Assembly (NCBI GenBank): GCA_026413225.1
Contig: CM048552.1
Location: 205,171,553-205,235,552, forward strand
DNA from: Otis tarda
Taxonomy: Eukaryota; Chordata; Aves; Otidiformes; Otididae
Length of the DNA stretch: 64,000 bases
Reading direction: 5' to 3'
Made by a program: the position numbers and the translations under genes. Positions within the stretch are counted from its first letter, which is position 1, and each line of letters opens with the position of its first letter. Shown here one piece after another: positions 47,200-59,113 of this stretch. The notes beneath the pieces are model-generated. The model was not told where the DNA came from, did not search any database, and was given only the letters and a program-made list of their open reading frames with translations.

Positions 47200-48318
47200 G
47201 AATCACAGAATCACAGAATCATAGAATGGTTTGGGTTGGAAGGGACCTTCAAAGGTCATCTAGTCCAACCCCTCTGCAAGGAGCAGGGACATTTCCAACC
47301 AGATCAAGTTGCTCAGAGCCCCGTCTAACCTAGTCTTAAATGTTTCCAGGGATGGGGCATCCACCACCTCTCTGGGCAAACAGTGTTCCACCACCCTCAG
47401 TGCAAAAAATCTTTTCCTTGTATCAAGTCTGAATCTGCTTCCTTCTATTTTAAAATCATTACCCCTTGTCCTATCACAACAGGCCCTGCTAAAGACTTTC
47501 TCCTCAACTTTCCTATAAGCCCCCTTGAGGTACTGGAAGGCCACTATAAGGTCTCCCTGGAGCCTCCTGTTCTCCAGGCTGAAGAGCCCCAACTCTCTCA
47601 GCCTGTCCTCACAGGAGAGGTGCTCCAGCCCTCTCATCATCTTTGTGGCCTCCTCTGGACTCGCTCCAACAGGTCCATGTCCTTCTTATGTTGGGGGCTC
47701 CAGAGCTGGACTCCATGTGGGTGGAGTAGAGGGGCAGAATCACCTCCCTTGGCCTGCTGGCCATGTTCCTCTTAATGCAGCACAGGATGCAATTGGTTTT
47801 ATGGGCTGAAAGCGCACAGCGCTGGCTCATGTTGAGCTTCTCATCCACCATCACTCCCAAGTCCCTCTCCTCAGGGCTGCTCTTGATCCATTCTCCGCCC
47901 AGACTATATTTGTGCCTGGGATTGCCACGACCCAGGACCTTGCACTTGGCCTGGTTGAACCTCATGAGGTTTGCATTGGCCCACCTCTCCAGCCTGTCAA
48001 GGTCCCTCTGGATGGCATCCCTCCCCTCCAGCATGTCGACAGCACCACACAGCTTGGTGTCGTTGGCAAGCTCACTGAGGGTGCACTCTATCCCACTGTC
48101 CATGTCACCAACAAAGATGTTCAAAAGTGCTGGTCCAAATAACGACCCCTGAGGAACACCACTCATCATCTGTCTCCACTTGGACATCGAGCCATTGACC
48201 ATGACTCTTGGGAGTGCAGCCTCCCAGCCAATTCCTTATCCCCTGAGTGGTCTGTCCGTCAAACCCATGTCTCTCCAGTTTAGAGACAAGGATGCTGTTC
48301 AGGATAGTGCCAAAAACT
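47200..48318 (-). mobile_element. CR1 LINE just upstream of SLC36A4 promoter
   Basis: Minus-strand CR1 of about 1.1 kb: 3' end repeats at the left (tgaatcacagaatcacagaa), then 3' UTR, ORF2 C-terminus and reverse-transcriptase palm, truncated near 48318. ORF2 is split into frames 47260-47640 and 47609-48202. SGVPQGS is present, but the catalytic Ala-Asp-Asp reads Ala-Asn-Asp (residues 46-48 of the second frame), so the enzyme is dead. The ATG of SLC36A4 lies about 415 bases to the right, so this element abuts the promoter. Confidence 0.93.
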
Positions 48319-48599
48319 GGAGGCAGAGGGAAGCTCTGTGGAGAGTTAGGGCAGAACCTCCAGCAGTGCAGACCCACTGCAAGGTGACTCATGGAGACCA
48401 GCCCGTGCAGGGACAGGCCCTGCTCAGGCACATGGAGAACCTCAGGTATTTTAAATGGCAGATGCTTAACAGAGCACCCAGCAGCTGTGCCAGGGCACAA
48501 AGGAAAGCGAAAGACGTAAATCAGGAGGCGTCAACGAGGTGGCTGGCAGGGCTGCCTGCTGCACACCCAGCCTGGAGGACCAGCACCCCTCCTGCCCCA
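48319..48599. other. Short proximal upstream region
   Basis: About 280 bases of moderately GC-rich sequence between the CR1 and the CpG island. No divergent start codon or exon is convincing. Confidence 0.5.
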
Positions 48600-48657
48600 C
48601 GCACGTCTTGTCTTTCCTCTGGTCTCTATGGTGCACTGCCGCCTGGAGCTACCCGTC

Positions 48658-48666
48658 GGGCGGGGC
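48658..48666 (+). promoter_or_regulatory. GC box (Sp1/KLF-type)
   Basis: GGGCGGGGC, a perfect GC-box core, sits 67-75 bases upstream of the ATG and overlaps the NRF1 site by two bases. Confidence 0.65.
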
Positions 48667-48674
48667 GCATGCGC
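48665..48674 (+). promoter_or_regulatory. NRF1 binding site
   Basis: GCGCATGCGC is the palindromic consensus for nuclear respiratory factor 1, placed 59-68 bases upstream of the start codon. NRF1 sites at this distance are typical of TATA-less CpG-island promoters. Confidence 0.7.
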
Positions 48675-48732
48675 AGCGCGGCGCCGGCCGGCTCCATATC
48701 GGCGGAAGGGCGAGCGGAGAGCCGGCGGGAAG

Positions 48733-48760
48733 ATGGACGGCGCGGGCAGGGAGGAGCTGG
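48733..48760 (+). CDS. SLC36A4: SLC36A4 exon 1 (coding part)
   Basis: First coding exon of a proton-coupled-amino-acid-transporter-family protein (PAT4). The ATG sits in a strong context (A at -3, G at +4). It encodes MDGAGREEL plus the first base of a Glu codon, and the donor is G|GTGAGC. Joined to the exon at 60740 it gives ...[17 protein letters not shown], matching the start of vertebrate SLC36A4, where a short Ala-rich head precedes REEL-DMDVM. PAT4 is a high-affinity, proton-independent carrier for proline and tryptophan, on lysosomal and plasma membranes and tied to mTORC1 signalling in mammals. Mammalian proteins are about 500 residues; only the first 110 are encoded here. The head is shorter than the human one. 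Confidence 0.9.
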
Positions 48761-49342
48761 GTGAGCCGTGCCCGCCGTGCGGCCCGCCGGCGGGAGCAGC
48801 CGAGGGGCAGCGGGGTGGCGGCTCGCAGGGGGGCGGCTCGCAGGGGGGCGTGAGCGTGAAGAGCCGCCGGCCAACTTCTACCCCCCTCCCCTCGAGGCAG
48901 AATGGTTCGGCCCATCGGGGATGCGCCGCAGCGCTCAGCGCATCGGGGCGGGCGGGATGAACCATCCCACCTGAGGGAGGGGTGGGTTCAGTCCTCCCAC
49001 TCCTCCGCCCTCGGTGGCGGCGGCTTGGGTCTCCTCTGCGCACCTCAGCGGGGGCGCGGAGGCGAGGGCTGAGGCCCCGGAACCGGCCTGGCGGTACCTG
49101 GGGCCCAGCGGGGCTTGGGGAAGCGGAGCGCGGCGCAGGGACACGGCCAGGGTCTCTCCAGGGCGGGGTGGAGGGCCGGCCGCGGCCCGGCTGGGCGGGA
49201 ACCCGCCGGTCAGTTCCCTGACCGCATCGGTCTCACCCAGCTGGCTCTTGATTTCCTTGGGAAGTCACGGTCTTGCTTAGAAGCTCAGGAAATACTTTCT
49301 CTTTACATCGTTAGGTGATGCTTTTATCTACGATGAAAGGTT

Positions 49343-49540
49343 AGAATCACAGAATGGTTAGGGTTGGAAGGGACCTTTAAAGTCCATCCAGTCCAACCTC
49401 CTGCAAGGAGCAGGGACATCTCCAACCAGATCAGGTTGCTCAGAGCCCTGTCCAACCTGGCCTGGAATGTTTCCAGGGATGGGGCATCCACCACCTCTCT
49501 GAGCAACCTCTGCCAGTGTTCCACCACCCTGAGTGTAAAA
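49343..49540 (-). mobile_element. CR1 3' end in intron 1
   Basis: About 200 bases of CR1 3' end on the minus strand, antisense to SLC36A4, starting 'tagaatcacagaatggttag' and including 'gggacctttaaagtccatcc' and the 'ggggcatccaccacctctct' block. 5'-truncated, no useful ORF. Confidence 0.9.
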
Positions 49541-52500
49541 GGTTGTGGTTTTGGTGTTTTGTTTTGTTTTGAGGAGAGAAAGTGTTTTATTTATTAGCTG
49601 TATGTATTGCAGATTACTCTTTGGACCTTTAACTCTGAGTGTGGGAGGGCATGTATATGTTCACCTCTTAATTTGTCTAGCTGTAGTTGAACAAAAGATG
49701 TTCCAGTGCAATCTGTAGAATTCATCCTGTCCAGTGGTAATGATGGCAAGCAGATGTGTTTCAGGTTTTATTGTCTCAGAGGCTGATCCATCTTGCAACA
49801 AGAGACTGCCACCTCCTGAATAAAGATGGTAGAAAGCAATTTTAGCTTATTTTTTTTTTTTTGCCAAATTCATAAATCTGACATTTTCTCTAAAACCTTT
49901 TTTTTTTTTTTTTTTAATTGGATTAACTTTAAAACTGCAAATCAACACCTGATAAAATGTCAGAAGTTTTTCATATGGTTTGGTCCTGTTGAATACTTAA
50001 TAAAACTTAAGCCATACCAATGTGTCATCACTTGAAAGTGTGTTATTCATGTGGAAATGTGTAGCTTGATCTAGACAGGACAGTGGATTATTTAAGACTA
50101 ACATCTGTCGAAATAAATGATTTATTACCCCACAGCGGGGTAAAAGTGCTCCTCTGAAAGTGTGTAATAAATGTGGAGACCTGAGTACACTTTGGTTTAA
50201 TAACTCAAGCGTCTCGTTTTATTAGCCTTCTGGATTTGACAGTTACGGTGCAAAACCAGACAGTTCTTCCTGCTTACTGAGTGGCATTATTGACTTTCAG
50301 CATTTGTCTAGAAATAACTGTTCTCAAGATTAATAAATTCTACTGCAAAGCAGAATAAATCTATTAAGTTACAGTCTGTAAAGAAGAGATAAATGACACA
50401 AAGTTATATTTTCCAAATAAAATAAAGTGATTCACATAACTACACCAAGCATATAGCTTTAAAGTTTTTGAAAAACAAACAACACAACAAAAGCTAATGT
50501 TAACTTTCACTGTTCTGGAAAATGTAGTTATTAGTGTTTAATAGGAATTTTTAAACCAGATGAATTTTCGTTTTTAATTTTCATTCTGGAAAATAAATTT
50601 TGGTTTGAGGGTTTTTTTTTATTTGTTTGTTTGTTCTTAGGTCTGTCGTATTCAGTAGGAGTTGCAGTAGTGGAAAATAAAAAGGGAACTGGCTTATGTA
50701 TGGTTGAATGGGATTATGTGTTAGCTCCCCCTTGAACTAGAAAAAGATATAAAAGTTTTCCAGTCTTGACAAGCATGCCCCTAGCACTACCATTCATAGT
50801 TGCTTTCTGTTGATCCGTAATTGTTTCAGCGGTTGTGGAAGCACGTGACTGAGTAACATCACAGATCCTGCCAGATTCACGTGTGTTTGGTGGACAGCGC
50901 TGTACTTTACAGTTTGATGCCTTCTGGAGAAGTACTGGGAAGTTTATTTATAAATAAACAGGTATTTCTGTGGTTGAGGGAGTAACAGTTACACAACAAG
51001 CTACTTACTGAGCCAGTTGCAGATTCTGAAAATAGCTAATGACAGTGTTTTCCTTGTAACTGATTTTTTTCTTGAGAGCCCTGGTTCATAACACTGAATT
51101 GAAAAGCTCTGCTAATCAGGGATGTGATTACTAATCTTGTCCCATAAGAGCAGCCACAGGCTTGGTTAGGTGACAGGCTCTGGGCTGCCCTCTGGGTCAT
51201 GAATATGGCATTCTATAGCTGATGAGAAAATATTAGCATAAAACCACATTTTAGGCTAATGTAAAGTTTACATGGTTCTGATTTTTCTCTTCTATACAGC
51301 AGTCAGAACAGCTGCTTATTAAATTAAATCTTTATCCCTATTACAGAGGCCCTGGGTCATCCTCTATTTAATAAACACATTTCACAGAGCTGTGAATCTT
51401 GTGCTGTGTTTCTGGCCCTGTTAGCGTGTTCTCGGGCAGAACCTGTGGCTGAGCAGTGAAGTATCTACAAGACTCCCTTTGCCTACTGCATTTTGCCAAG
51501 GATTTAATATACATGTGAAGTGGTGCTCCGACAAGACTTGCATGTTCCTTCTCCCATAAATGAGTAAAAACATCTGACGTAGACAATGATGAGCTATATC
51601 CTGTCCCCCAAATCTTTTTATGCTTATATGTCAAATCCAGTTCTCTCTGTTCGATGACACTGACTTCAAAACCCTCAAGGGAAAAAAAACCCATCATATT
51701 GCTAAACTGGATTATGAAAAGGAGGGATTTGTCTGGGAGGTGACCTTCTCAGAAGGAGCAATGGGAGATTGTATTTGGCTTTGTTTTTAGTATCTACTTT
51801 GCCTTTCACTTGTGCAGCCCTGGAAAACTGCTTCATCCTTTTGCCTCTCTTTCACCCATAAAGTGAAAATGATGGAGATTGTTTTTATCCATTGTGGTTC
51901 TAAGAGGTTCAGTTAAGTTTGGAAGTGTTAATTGGTTGAGCAGCATAGAAAAATTAACTAAAGTTCTCAGTGAAAATTAATTTCTTTGCAGAGCTTTTGA
52001 ACCAAAGGATTACTTGAGGGTGGTGTAAAAGCTTTAGAATTAAGTATGTTTAGTAACAGTTCAGAGATTTCTTTGTCAGTGTGTCCATAAATGTTGGCAG
52101 GTTGCTGGCAAATTCTAGGAGATAGAAAAATACACTGGAAAATACAAAACTGGAAATACTGGTCAAAACAATTGAAACACTACAGATTTAATCTCACTGT
52201 GTAACTAGTCATTGGCTAGTGATTGACGTTCAGAGGCCTTTGAGGATACAGTGTTGACATTTATGCATGATTATAATGTGATGTGTAGCTGTAATGAATC
52301 AGTGATTTATCCCTCCAGTGGGTTAAGGAATCAGTTTAACTTTGCAGCGGTAATTCTGGGAGAAGTTTAAATGTACTTTGTGTTCCCTTGCTTGCTAATA
52401 GGAGAGCTTGCAGAGCTGTTTGGCATCCTGCTTACATGGGTGTTCACAGAAGAAAGCAGAAACAACGACAAATATTTGAATAACTATGAAAGACAGCATT

Positions 52501-53669
52501 TGATCTGAAAAGATTTTTATGGTGACACGAGGAGACAAGATATTCATATTAGATGAAGGAAAGACAGGGCTGAGAATTGACTGGTACTTTTGCTAAGTAT
52601 AAACAAAAGGGTGTGTAGAAGTGAATTTCCTCATTCTTTATTGTGCTGAATAAAGATGATGCAAAATTTTCAGTCTATGACTGAGCACTGGATTGGGTTG
52701 TTATTAGTGTACGATGTTCAGACACTGTCTGGACAGCTTGGTGGAGCATGGAGCTAAGGTGGGCTGAGATGCTCTCGGCACCATGTGCTCTGTGAGACAG
52801 CAGGCAGCCAGCTTCACCTCTGATTCGGGTATGGCGTCATATGCTCTTCTTGTAGCTGGAGTTTGAGGTTGTATTTAAACTGCATGTACTGGACCTTTCT
52901 AGGGAGAAATCAAAGTCAATGTGCGTATTCCATGCCAATTTTCTGACGGTGACTGTGGGCCTTCCGGAACAGTTAATTTTAGGCTAGGTCCAGTAGGCAA
53001 AGCACTTGCTCTTCTACTTTGTGAGTATATATGGAGCAGAGAAAACTCAAGATTTTCTTGCCTGGTTCCTTGCTCTGGAGCACAAGTTTGAATCCATTAA
53101 ATTTGAATGTTACGCAAATCTGGATGTCAGTGTAAGTATGGACTGAGCAGTAAGGACATAGCCACAGTATTCCAACAGCAGAGATCTATTATCAAATGAA
53201 AACCCATGCTTAGGAAGTTACATCATCGCAACCTTGTATTATGTCCCAGTACCATTGCTGTTAATGGATTCACCTGTTTTAGGGGAAGGCTATACACCAC
53301 TCATGGGATAAAGGAGGAACGATGGGGAAAAGAGGCAATTCAGCTGCATTTATATGGCTGCAATAGTGGCCAAATAGCATTGCTGGAGTATTTTACACAA
53401 TGCAGTGTTTCAGGGGAACCTGTAGTAAGTGTGGTTATCCGAATAACTACAGTTGGTGCTGGTTGCTGCTGCCCGTGTTTTAGAACTCTTCTCGTAGAAT
53501 TTGTGCTCAAATGAGCTCTTATGTTAGAAAAGGATCAGCGAACCGCCAGCCGGAATGTACAGATAGGAAGTGGATATTCTGAGGTCTAATTTAAGCTGTT
53601 TCTGAGAACATTGGTGAACAGTCAATGTAATCTACTCCGTTCCCTCTGTATCTGTTGTCCAGGACTGAT

Positions 53670-53783
53670 ATAGAATCACAGAATCATAGAATGGTTTGGG
53701 TTGGAAGGGACCTTCAAAGGTCATCTAGTCCAACCCCCCTGCAAGGAGCAGGGACATCCCTGACTAGATCAGGTTGCTCAGGA
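53670..53783 (-). mobile_element. Very short CR1 3' end in intron 1
   Basis: About 114 bases, 'tagaatcacagaatcataga' to 'actagatcaggttgctcagg', on the minus strand. It is one of the shortest CR1 copies here, severely 5'-truncated but close to the young consensus. Confidence 0.88.
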
Positions 53784-56277
53784 TGCTAAAGGATGGTTGA
53801 AGAAATTTGAAGGTACTGTTATCGTGGTTATGCACTGGTGTCCCAAGATAAAAAATGTACAGAAAGGGATGTAGATTTTAAAGGATTATTGTTCTGTGGA
53901 TTTTCACAGGCACAGTGTTCTACTGGGTGCTTGGTCTAAAATCAGATTCTTTCACTCTGGATTTAATTTCTTCAGAAGCTAACCTTTATGTCTTAGATTT
54001 ATACAATTTTTTTTCTGCTGACTTGCAAATATATTTTAGAGGCAAGAGATTTAGTCTGTAGCAGTGCACAAAATTTCTCAAGACTTACTATGACCTATAC
54101 ATATAAAGGACATATAACTGTAACTTGTATGGAGTAGTATATTTAACATTAGTAATGTTTTTCTTTATTGTTGTCTATATTAAGTTCAAATTTGTTGCTT
54201 GAATCTTGTGGTTTTGTTTTTTTTTTTTTTTATTTTAATTTATTTATTTCCAGGCATATGCTCAGACAAATGAATGTCTGCATAATAACTGGCTTAAAAT
54301 AAATGCATCCCATCTGGTAAAAAGGGCCAATAATAGAAGATAATTAATTAAGCCTTCTACTGTGCTCTAGTTGTGTGCAATTTTGCTGCTGTTGTGACCA
54401 GCTACCACCTCAGAGAAAAGCTGATGGCAGTGGTCTTGGAGCTTTGGAAGGCCTGGTTGTATTTTTGAGATGCATTAGATGAACTTTTTTTTTTTTTTTT
54501 TCCTTTTAAGGATTATCAATTTGATCAGCATTTTAGAAGTTTTAGAAGCACAGCAGTGTGGTAAACTAGCAGCAATAAAATCAGTTACGTAATGCAAATA
54601 CTGTGCAATGAATGTTGGCAAAGATTGTATCTGTAAAAAGAAACATATACAGATGTTTCCTTTAATTGAATACAGCTTTAAAAAGTGTAGTGGAATATTT
54701 GGGGAAGATTGCCTGCTTTCTCTGTGGTCAAATAGACCCGTTTTCTACATTTAAGTAAGATGAAATCTTCCCTTCCCGCTGGAACAGCTGGTGCTACGTT
54801 CTTCGCATAAGGAAATTCCCTGTAAAAACATTGTTGTGACACTTACTGGCTTGGCATGAATGTTGTCTAGCTGTTTCTGCCTAGCTGTGTTTGAAAGAAA
54901 TGGCTGAGATCCTGCCATCCTGTGAACTGTTACTGACATTCACGTCTTCATTCATTTCAGCCCGTAGGCCAGTGATGACAGACAGGTGAGCATGACGTGA
55001 CAGAAAGCAGAATGTAGCTCCTGTAACATGTTGCAGAAAGTGGTACGCGTGCAGAAAACTTTCAGTTCTTGCATGTAGTGACTGCAGAACAGCAGCTGCT
55101 CCTTTCAAATGGGAGTCCCGTGCTATTGGGTCTCAAGTGTTACACAAAACATGTTTCCTTGTACATTGAGCCACTTTGTAAATAAAACTTTACTGTAGTT
55201 TTCAAAGTAAATATTTTTTATTATGGATTGCTTTTCTGCCGTTATCAGTGATAGCTCACGACTTTCAGCTGGGAAGGCAAATGAGTATGAAATTGGGATG
55301 TTCTATTGCACAAGTGACACTAATAAAAGAACAGAATGGTGTGGGAAAACAGATACTAAAAAATATGTAGGTTATGCAGGACTTGAAAATAAATATTCAA
55401 ACCACCATGATAAACATATTTAGACACTTTTTTTTTTCCCTGAAAGGGTGGTCAGGTACTTTACCCAAGTGGCTTAAGTTAAAAAGTGGAGACGATATGA
55501 AATTCACTGTTGCCTTCCTTTTGGGTTAAGTGTGGAAGAACTTGCAGTGAAGAAGGAGCACAACTGTGCTTGAAACGATCTAAAGTTGGAATAAGAAAAT
55601 ATGCCAAAAGCACATGCTTACAGTTGTTTTTCTCAATTATGAGGCTGTGTGCTTTGCTGTAGTTCAGAGCACTCCATTCTGGATTTTGGCAGTTTTATGG
55701 GTCTTTCTGAATCTTGTCGATGAGTCTCGAGATGGCAGAACCAGAGAAGGGTTCAGATACAGAACAGCGTATACCAAAAGGCATAAGGAGAAATTACACA
55801 GATTTTATAGATGTTCGTACTGTATGCAGAAAAATTGGATAGTTATGGGGCTGAGAAGAAGTGTAATGCCATGGAATCAAATGCACAAAGATGAAAACAG
55901 TCAAACCCAAAATATTTATGTGTTATTTTGATATGGAGATAATTTAGTGGATCGGGCAGAGAATAAAGAGGTGAAAAAGAAGAACATGTTGTAGAAGTTG
56001 TGTGTGCTTGAAGATTGTTTATATGGGAAATCATTTAAGTGAAAGCTCAAGAAATAGCATGAGGACAAATATTCCAGTGCAAAAACTCAAGGCTAGTAAA
56101 GGTGAGTGTATGCAACTCATGCATTGCAATAGTTTTTTGCTTCTGGAGGGGAACTTTTACTTGCTGTGTTCCAGCAGTATATGACTGGAAATGCAAAATC
56201 TCTCCTCATGCAAATTTTAAAAAAGGACTATTACAATGCTGCTGTTAGCTTAGACAATTGTATAAAATTACACCATA

Positions 56278-56355
56278 TGTGATCTTCCTCTGCTCAGCAT
56301 TCATGAGATGCCACCTGTAGTACTGTGTCCAGCTCTGGGGCCCACGGCACAAGAA
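56278..56355 (+). mobile_element. Outer CR1, left part (interrupted)
   Basis: Plus-strand CR1 ORF2 fragment ('gatgccacctgtagtactgt', 'gtccagctctggggcccac'), ending at CAAGAA (56350-56355) where a younger CR1 has inserted. It resumes at 57407. The two parts together read through without loss, apart from the duplicated CAAGAA. Confidence 0.85.
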
Positions 56356-57406
56356 TTGTAGAATCACAGAATCTTTAAGGTTGGAAAAGACCTCCAAGAT
56401 CATCAAGTCCAACCATCAACCTAACACCACCATGCCTACTAAACCATGTCCTGAAGTGCCACATCTACATATTCTTTGAACACCTCCTGAGATGGTGACT
56501 CCACCACTTCCCTGGACAGCCTGTTCAGTGCCTGACCAATCTTTCAGTAAAGAAATTTTTCCTAATATCCAATGTAAACCTCCCCTGCTGCAACTTGAGG
56601 CCATTTCCTCTCATCCTATTGCTAGTTACTTGGGAGAAGATACCAATGCCACCTCCCTACAGCCTCCTTTCAGGGAGCTGTAGAGAGCAATGAGGTTTCC
56701 CCTCAGCCTCCTCTTCTCCAGACTAAACAATCCCAGTCCCCTCAGCTGCTCCTTATAAGAGTTGTGCTCCAAACCCTTCGGCAGCTTTGTTGTTCTTCTC
56801 TGGACGCACTCCAGGAACTCAACATCCTTCTTGTACTGAGGGGCCCAAAACTGCACACAATATTTGAGGTGCAGCCTCACCAGTGCTGAGTACAGGGGTG
56901 CGATCACTTCCCTGCTCCTGCTGGCCACACTCTTCCTGATGCAAGCCAGAATACTGTTGGCCGCCTTGGCCACCTGGGCACACTGCTGACTCATGTTCAG
57001 CTGGCTGTCAACCAGTACCCTCAGGTCCCTTTCCACTGGGCAGCTTTCCAGTCACTCTTCCCCAAGCCTGTAGCGTTGCATGGGGTTGTTGTGACTGAAG
57101 TGTAGGGCCCGACACTTGGCCTTGTTGAGCTTTGTACAATTCTCCTTGGTCCATCGGTCCAGCCTGTCCAGATCCCTCTGCAGAGCCTTCCTACCCTTGA
57201 GCAGATTGACACTCTCGCCCAGTTTGGTGTCGTCTGCAAACTTACTGAGGGAGTACTCAATCCCCTCATCCTGATGTTGATAAAGATATTAAACAGAACT
57301 GGCTCCAGGACAGAGCCCTGTGGAACACCGCTTGTGACCAGCCACCAACTGGATTTAACTCCGTTTGCCACAGCTCTCTGGGCTCGGCCGTGAAGGGCGT
57401 GGACTC
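56356..57406 (-). mobile_element. Inner CR1 inserted into an older CR1
   Basis: Minus-strand CR1 of about 1050 bases, with its 3' terminus at the left (ttgtagaatcacagaatctt). It has a different 3' module from the 27-kb copy ('ggttggaaaagacctccaag' and 'atcatcaagtccaacc'). It covers the ORF2 C-terminus and part of the palm (frames 56626-57036 and 57021-57584), broken by frameshift. It is bounded by CAAGAA at 56350-56355 and 57407-57412, consistent with a short target duplication. Confidence 0.88.
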
Positions 57407-57592
57407 CAAGAAGGGCCATGGACTTGTTGGAGCGAGTCCAGCGAGTCCAGCCAGGAAGATGATGAGAGGGCTGGAGCACCTCTGCTATGAGGACCAGCTC
57501 TGAGAGCTGGGGCTGTTCAGCCTGGATAAGAGAAGGCTCTGGGGAGACCTTATGGCAGCCTTCCAGTACCCAAAGGGGGCTCATAAGAAAGA
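57407..57592 (+). mobile_element. Outer CR1, right part (interrupted)
   Basis: Continuation of the older plus-strand CR1: 'gggccatggacttgttggag', then 'gatgatgagagggctggagc', 'ttcagcctggataagagaag' and 'aagggggctcataagaaaga'. It stops near 57592 without reaching the CR1 3' UTR, so its 3' end was lost. A 'ctctgagagctgggg' run breaks the frame. Confidence 0.85.
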
Positions 57593-59113
57593 TTAAAATT
57601 CTATGTGAAGATATTTCTTGAAAACTACATCATGCTCATGTAGGCATCTCCTTAAAACTCAAGTTTACCATTGTCAGTAGCAGTCAGCGTAGTTCTCCAG
57701 GAGGTATCCCTGAAAAGCACAGCGGTTACTGATATTTCAGATGGCAAAGGATTTTTTCCCCACAAGAATTAAAGAAGGAACTTAAGAATTTAAATGTACA
57801 AGGATGACAGTATGTATGGCGTGAAAGATGGAGAGGCAGGAACAGACTCATCAACTGGGGGAGACACTGGCTTTTTGGGGTGGATTGCTGGTGTAAATCT
57901 TTTAGTGTGCGGTTTCTTCTTACCTCTTTGGGAATGCTTATGTTTTCATTACTGCTATCGTCTTCCTCCTGAACACAGATCAGAATGTAAGTCAAATGAG
58001 GAAGAGATGAAGAAAAAGGGATGATGGTCATAGGTGCAGAGGCTGACTTCTCATTGAATGATGATTCAGTCTGGAAAGACAGCATCTCCTCCATTTCATG
58101 GGTTATCTGCCATCCTGTTCTTCTTGCTCTTCTGTGGCAAATACAGCAATTTTAAATAAATGAGGACAGTGTATATTGTCTTACCTGTGTGTATCTTCCT
58201 TTTATTCCATTAATTCTTACATCCAAAAAATACTTTGCTTTTTGTCGTAATCAACATAATCAACTGCTGTGTGGGACAAATGAGCTTATGGCTAAAGATC
58301 AGAGGTAAAAACAACCAGGGGAATGGAAAGGTGTCTGCTGCAAACCACCAAGTCAGGAAGAAGAGGTGGATGAAGCCTTCTTGAAACAACTGGAAGGAGC
58401 CTTCTGTTCACAGGTCCAGGCTCTCATGGGGGACTTTTACCACCTAATACCTCTGAGGGAGGCAATGGGGCAGAGCCCAAGGAATTGAGGATTTTTCTGG
58501 AGTGCTTGTAGGATGATTTCTTTCATGCAAGTGCTCAATGAGCCAAGTAGGGAAAATGTGTTGCTGGTTCTGCTACTATAGACATGGAAGAAGATGGATG
58601 GCAGCTTTGGCTGCAGTGACAATGGATGATGAAATTGAAGATCCTGAAAGCAAGGATGGCGAGTTCCAGATTAAAGTACACTCCATGCAGGCGAATGTAC
58701 GCATGTTCAGGTCATCTTGATCAAGAGTGTAGTAAGAGTACAGTAAACATTTTTGTTCTATTTATTTTGTAATGGTAGAGTGGAAAATAAATGAATTGTG
58801 TGTATCTAGTGTACACAAGGAAGAAACTTTTTTTTTTTTAATGATGTAACCTAGAATTTACATAGACACTATGCAGTAGTTTCTAAATAGCTGCTCTTCT
58901 GTTTTCCAGCCAGAGTAGGACCCAGAAAAATTCAGTGCGTTCCACCACTGTGCTGTTCTTTGGTGACAAAGAAGTGGGGAACTTCTTTGACAGCGTCTGA
59001 TGGAATGCCAATAACTAGGGAAAATAGACTTGTACTTGAGCTTCTTGAAAGTTCTCTAAATATGTTTAGAATTTCTTTCTGTTAAAGATGTTGATACTGA
59101 AATCTTGTTCTGC

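Larger units (their letters stand above)
48600..49230 (+). promoter_or_regulatory. SLC36A4: CpG-island promoter of SLC36A4
   Basis: Very GC-rich, CpG-dense sequence covering the proximal promoter, the first coding exon (48733-48760) and the start of intron 1. No TATA box is placed for the gene. Compact initiation is suggested by the GC-box and NRF1 sites 60-75 bases upstream of the ATG. The many overlapping ORFs on both strands here follow from stop-poor GC-rich composition. This architecture fits broadly expressed genes. Confidence 0.85.

Noticed and set aside
1-48318. Exons of a divergent neighbour gene (DEUP1 flanks SLC36A4 on this side in human, from memory)
   Set aside because: No chain of splice-bounded frames or coiled-coil-like translation was seen on the minus strand, so the neighbour probably lies beyond the left edge.
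48531-49280. Many ORFs of 66-170 codons on both strands in the CpG island
   Set aside because: Stop codons are rare in CpG-dense DNA. Only the 28-base exon at 48733 connects by phase and splice signals to downstream exons.
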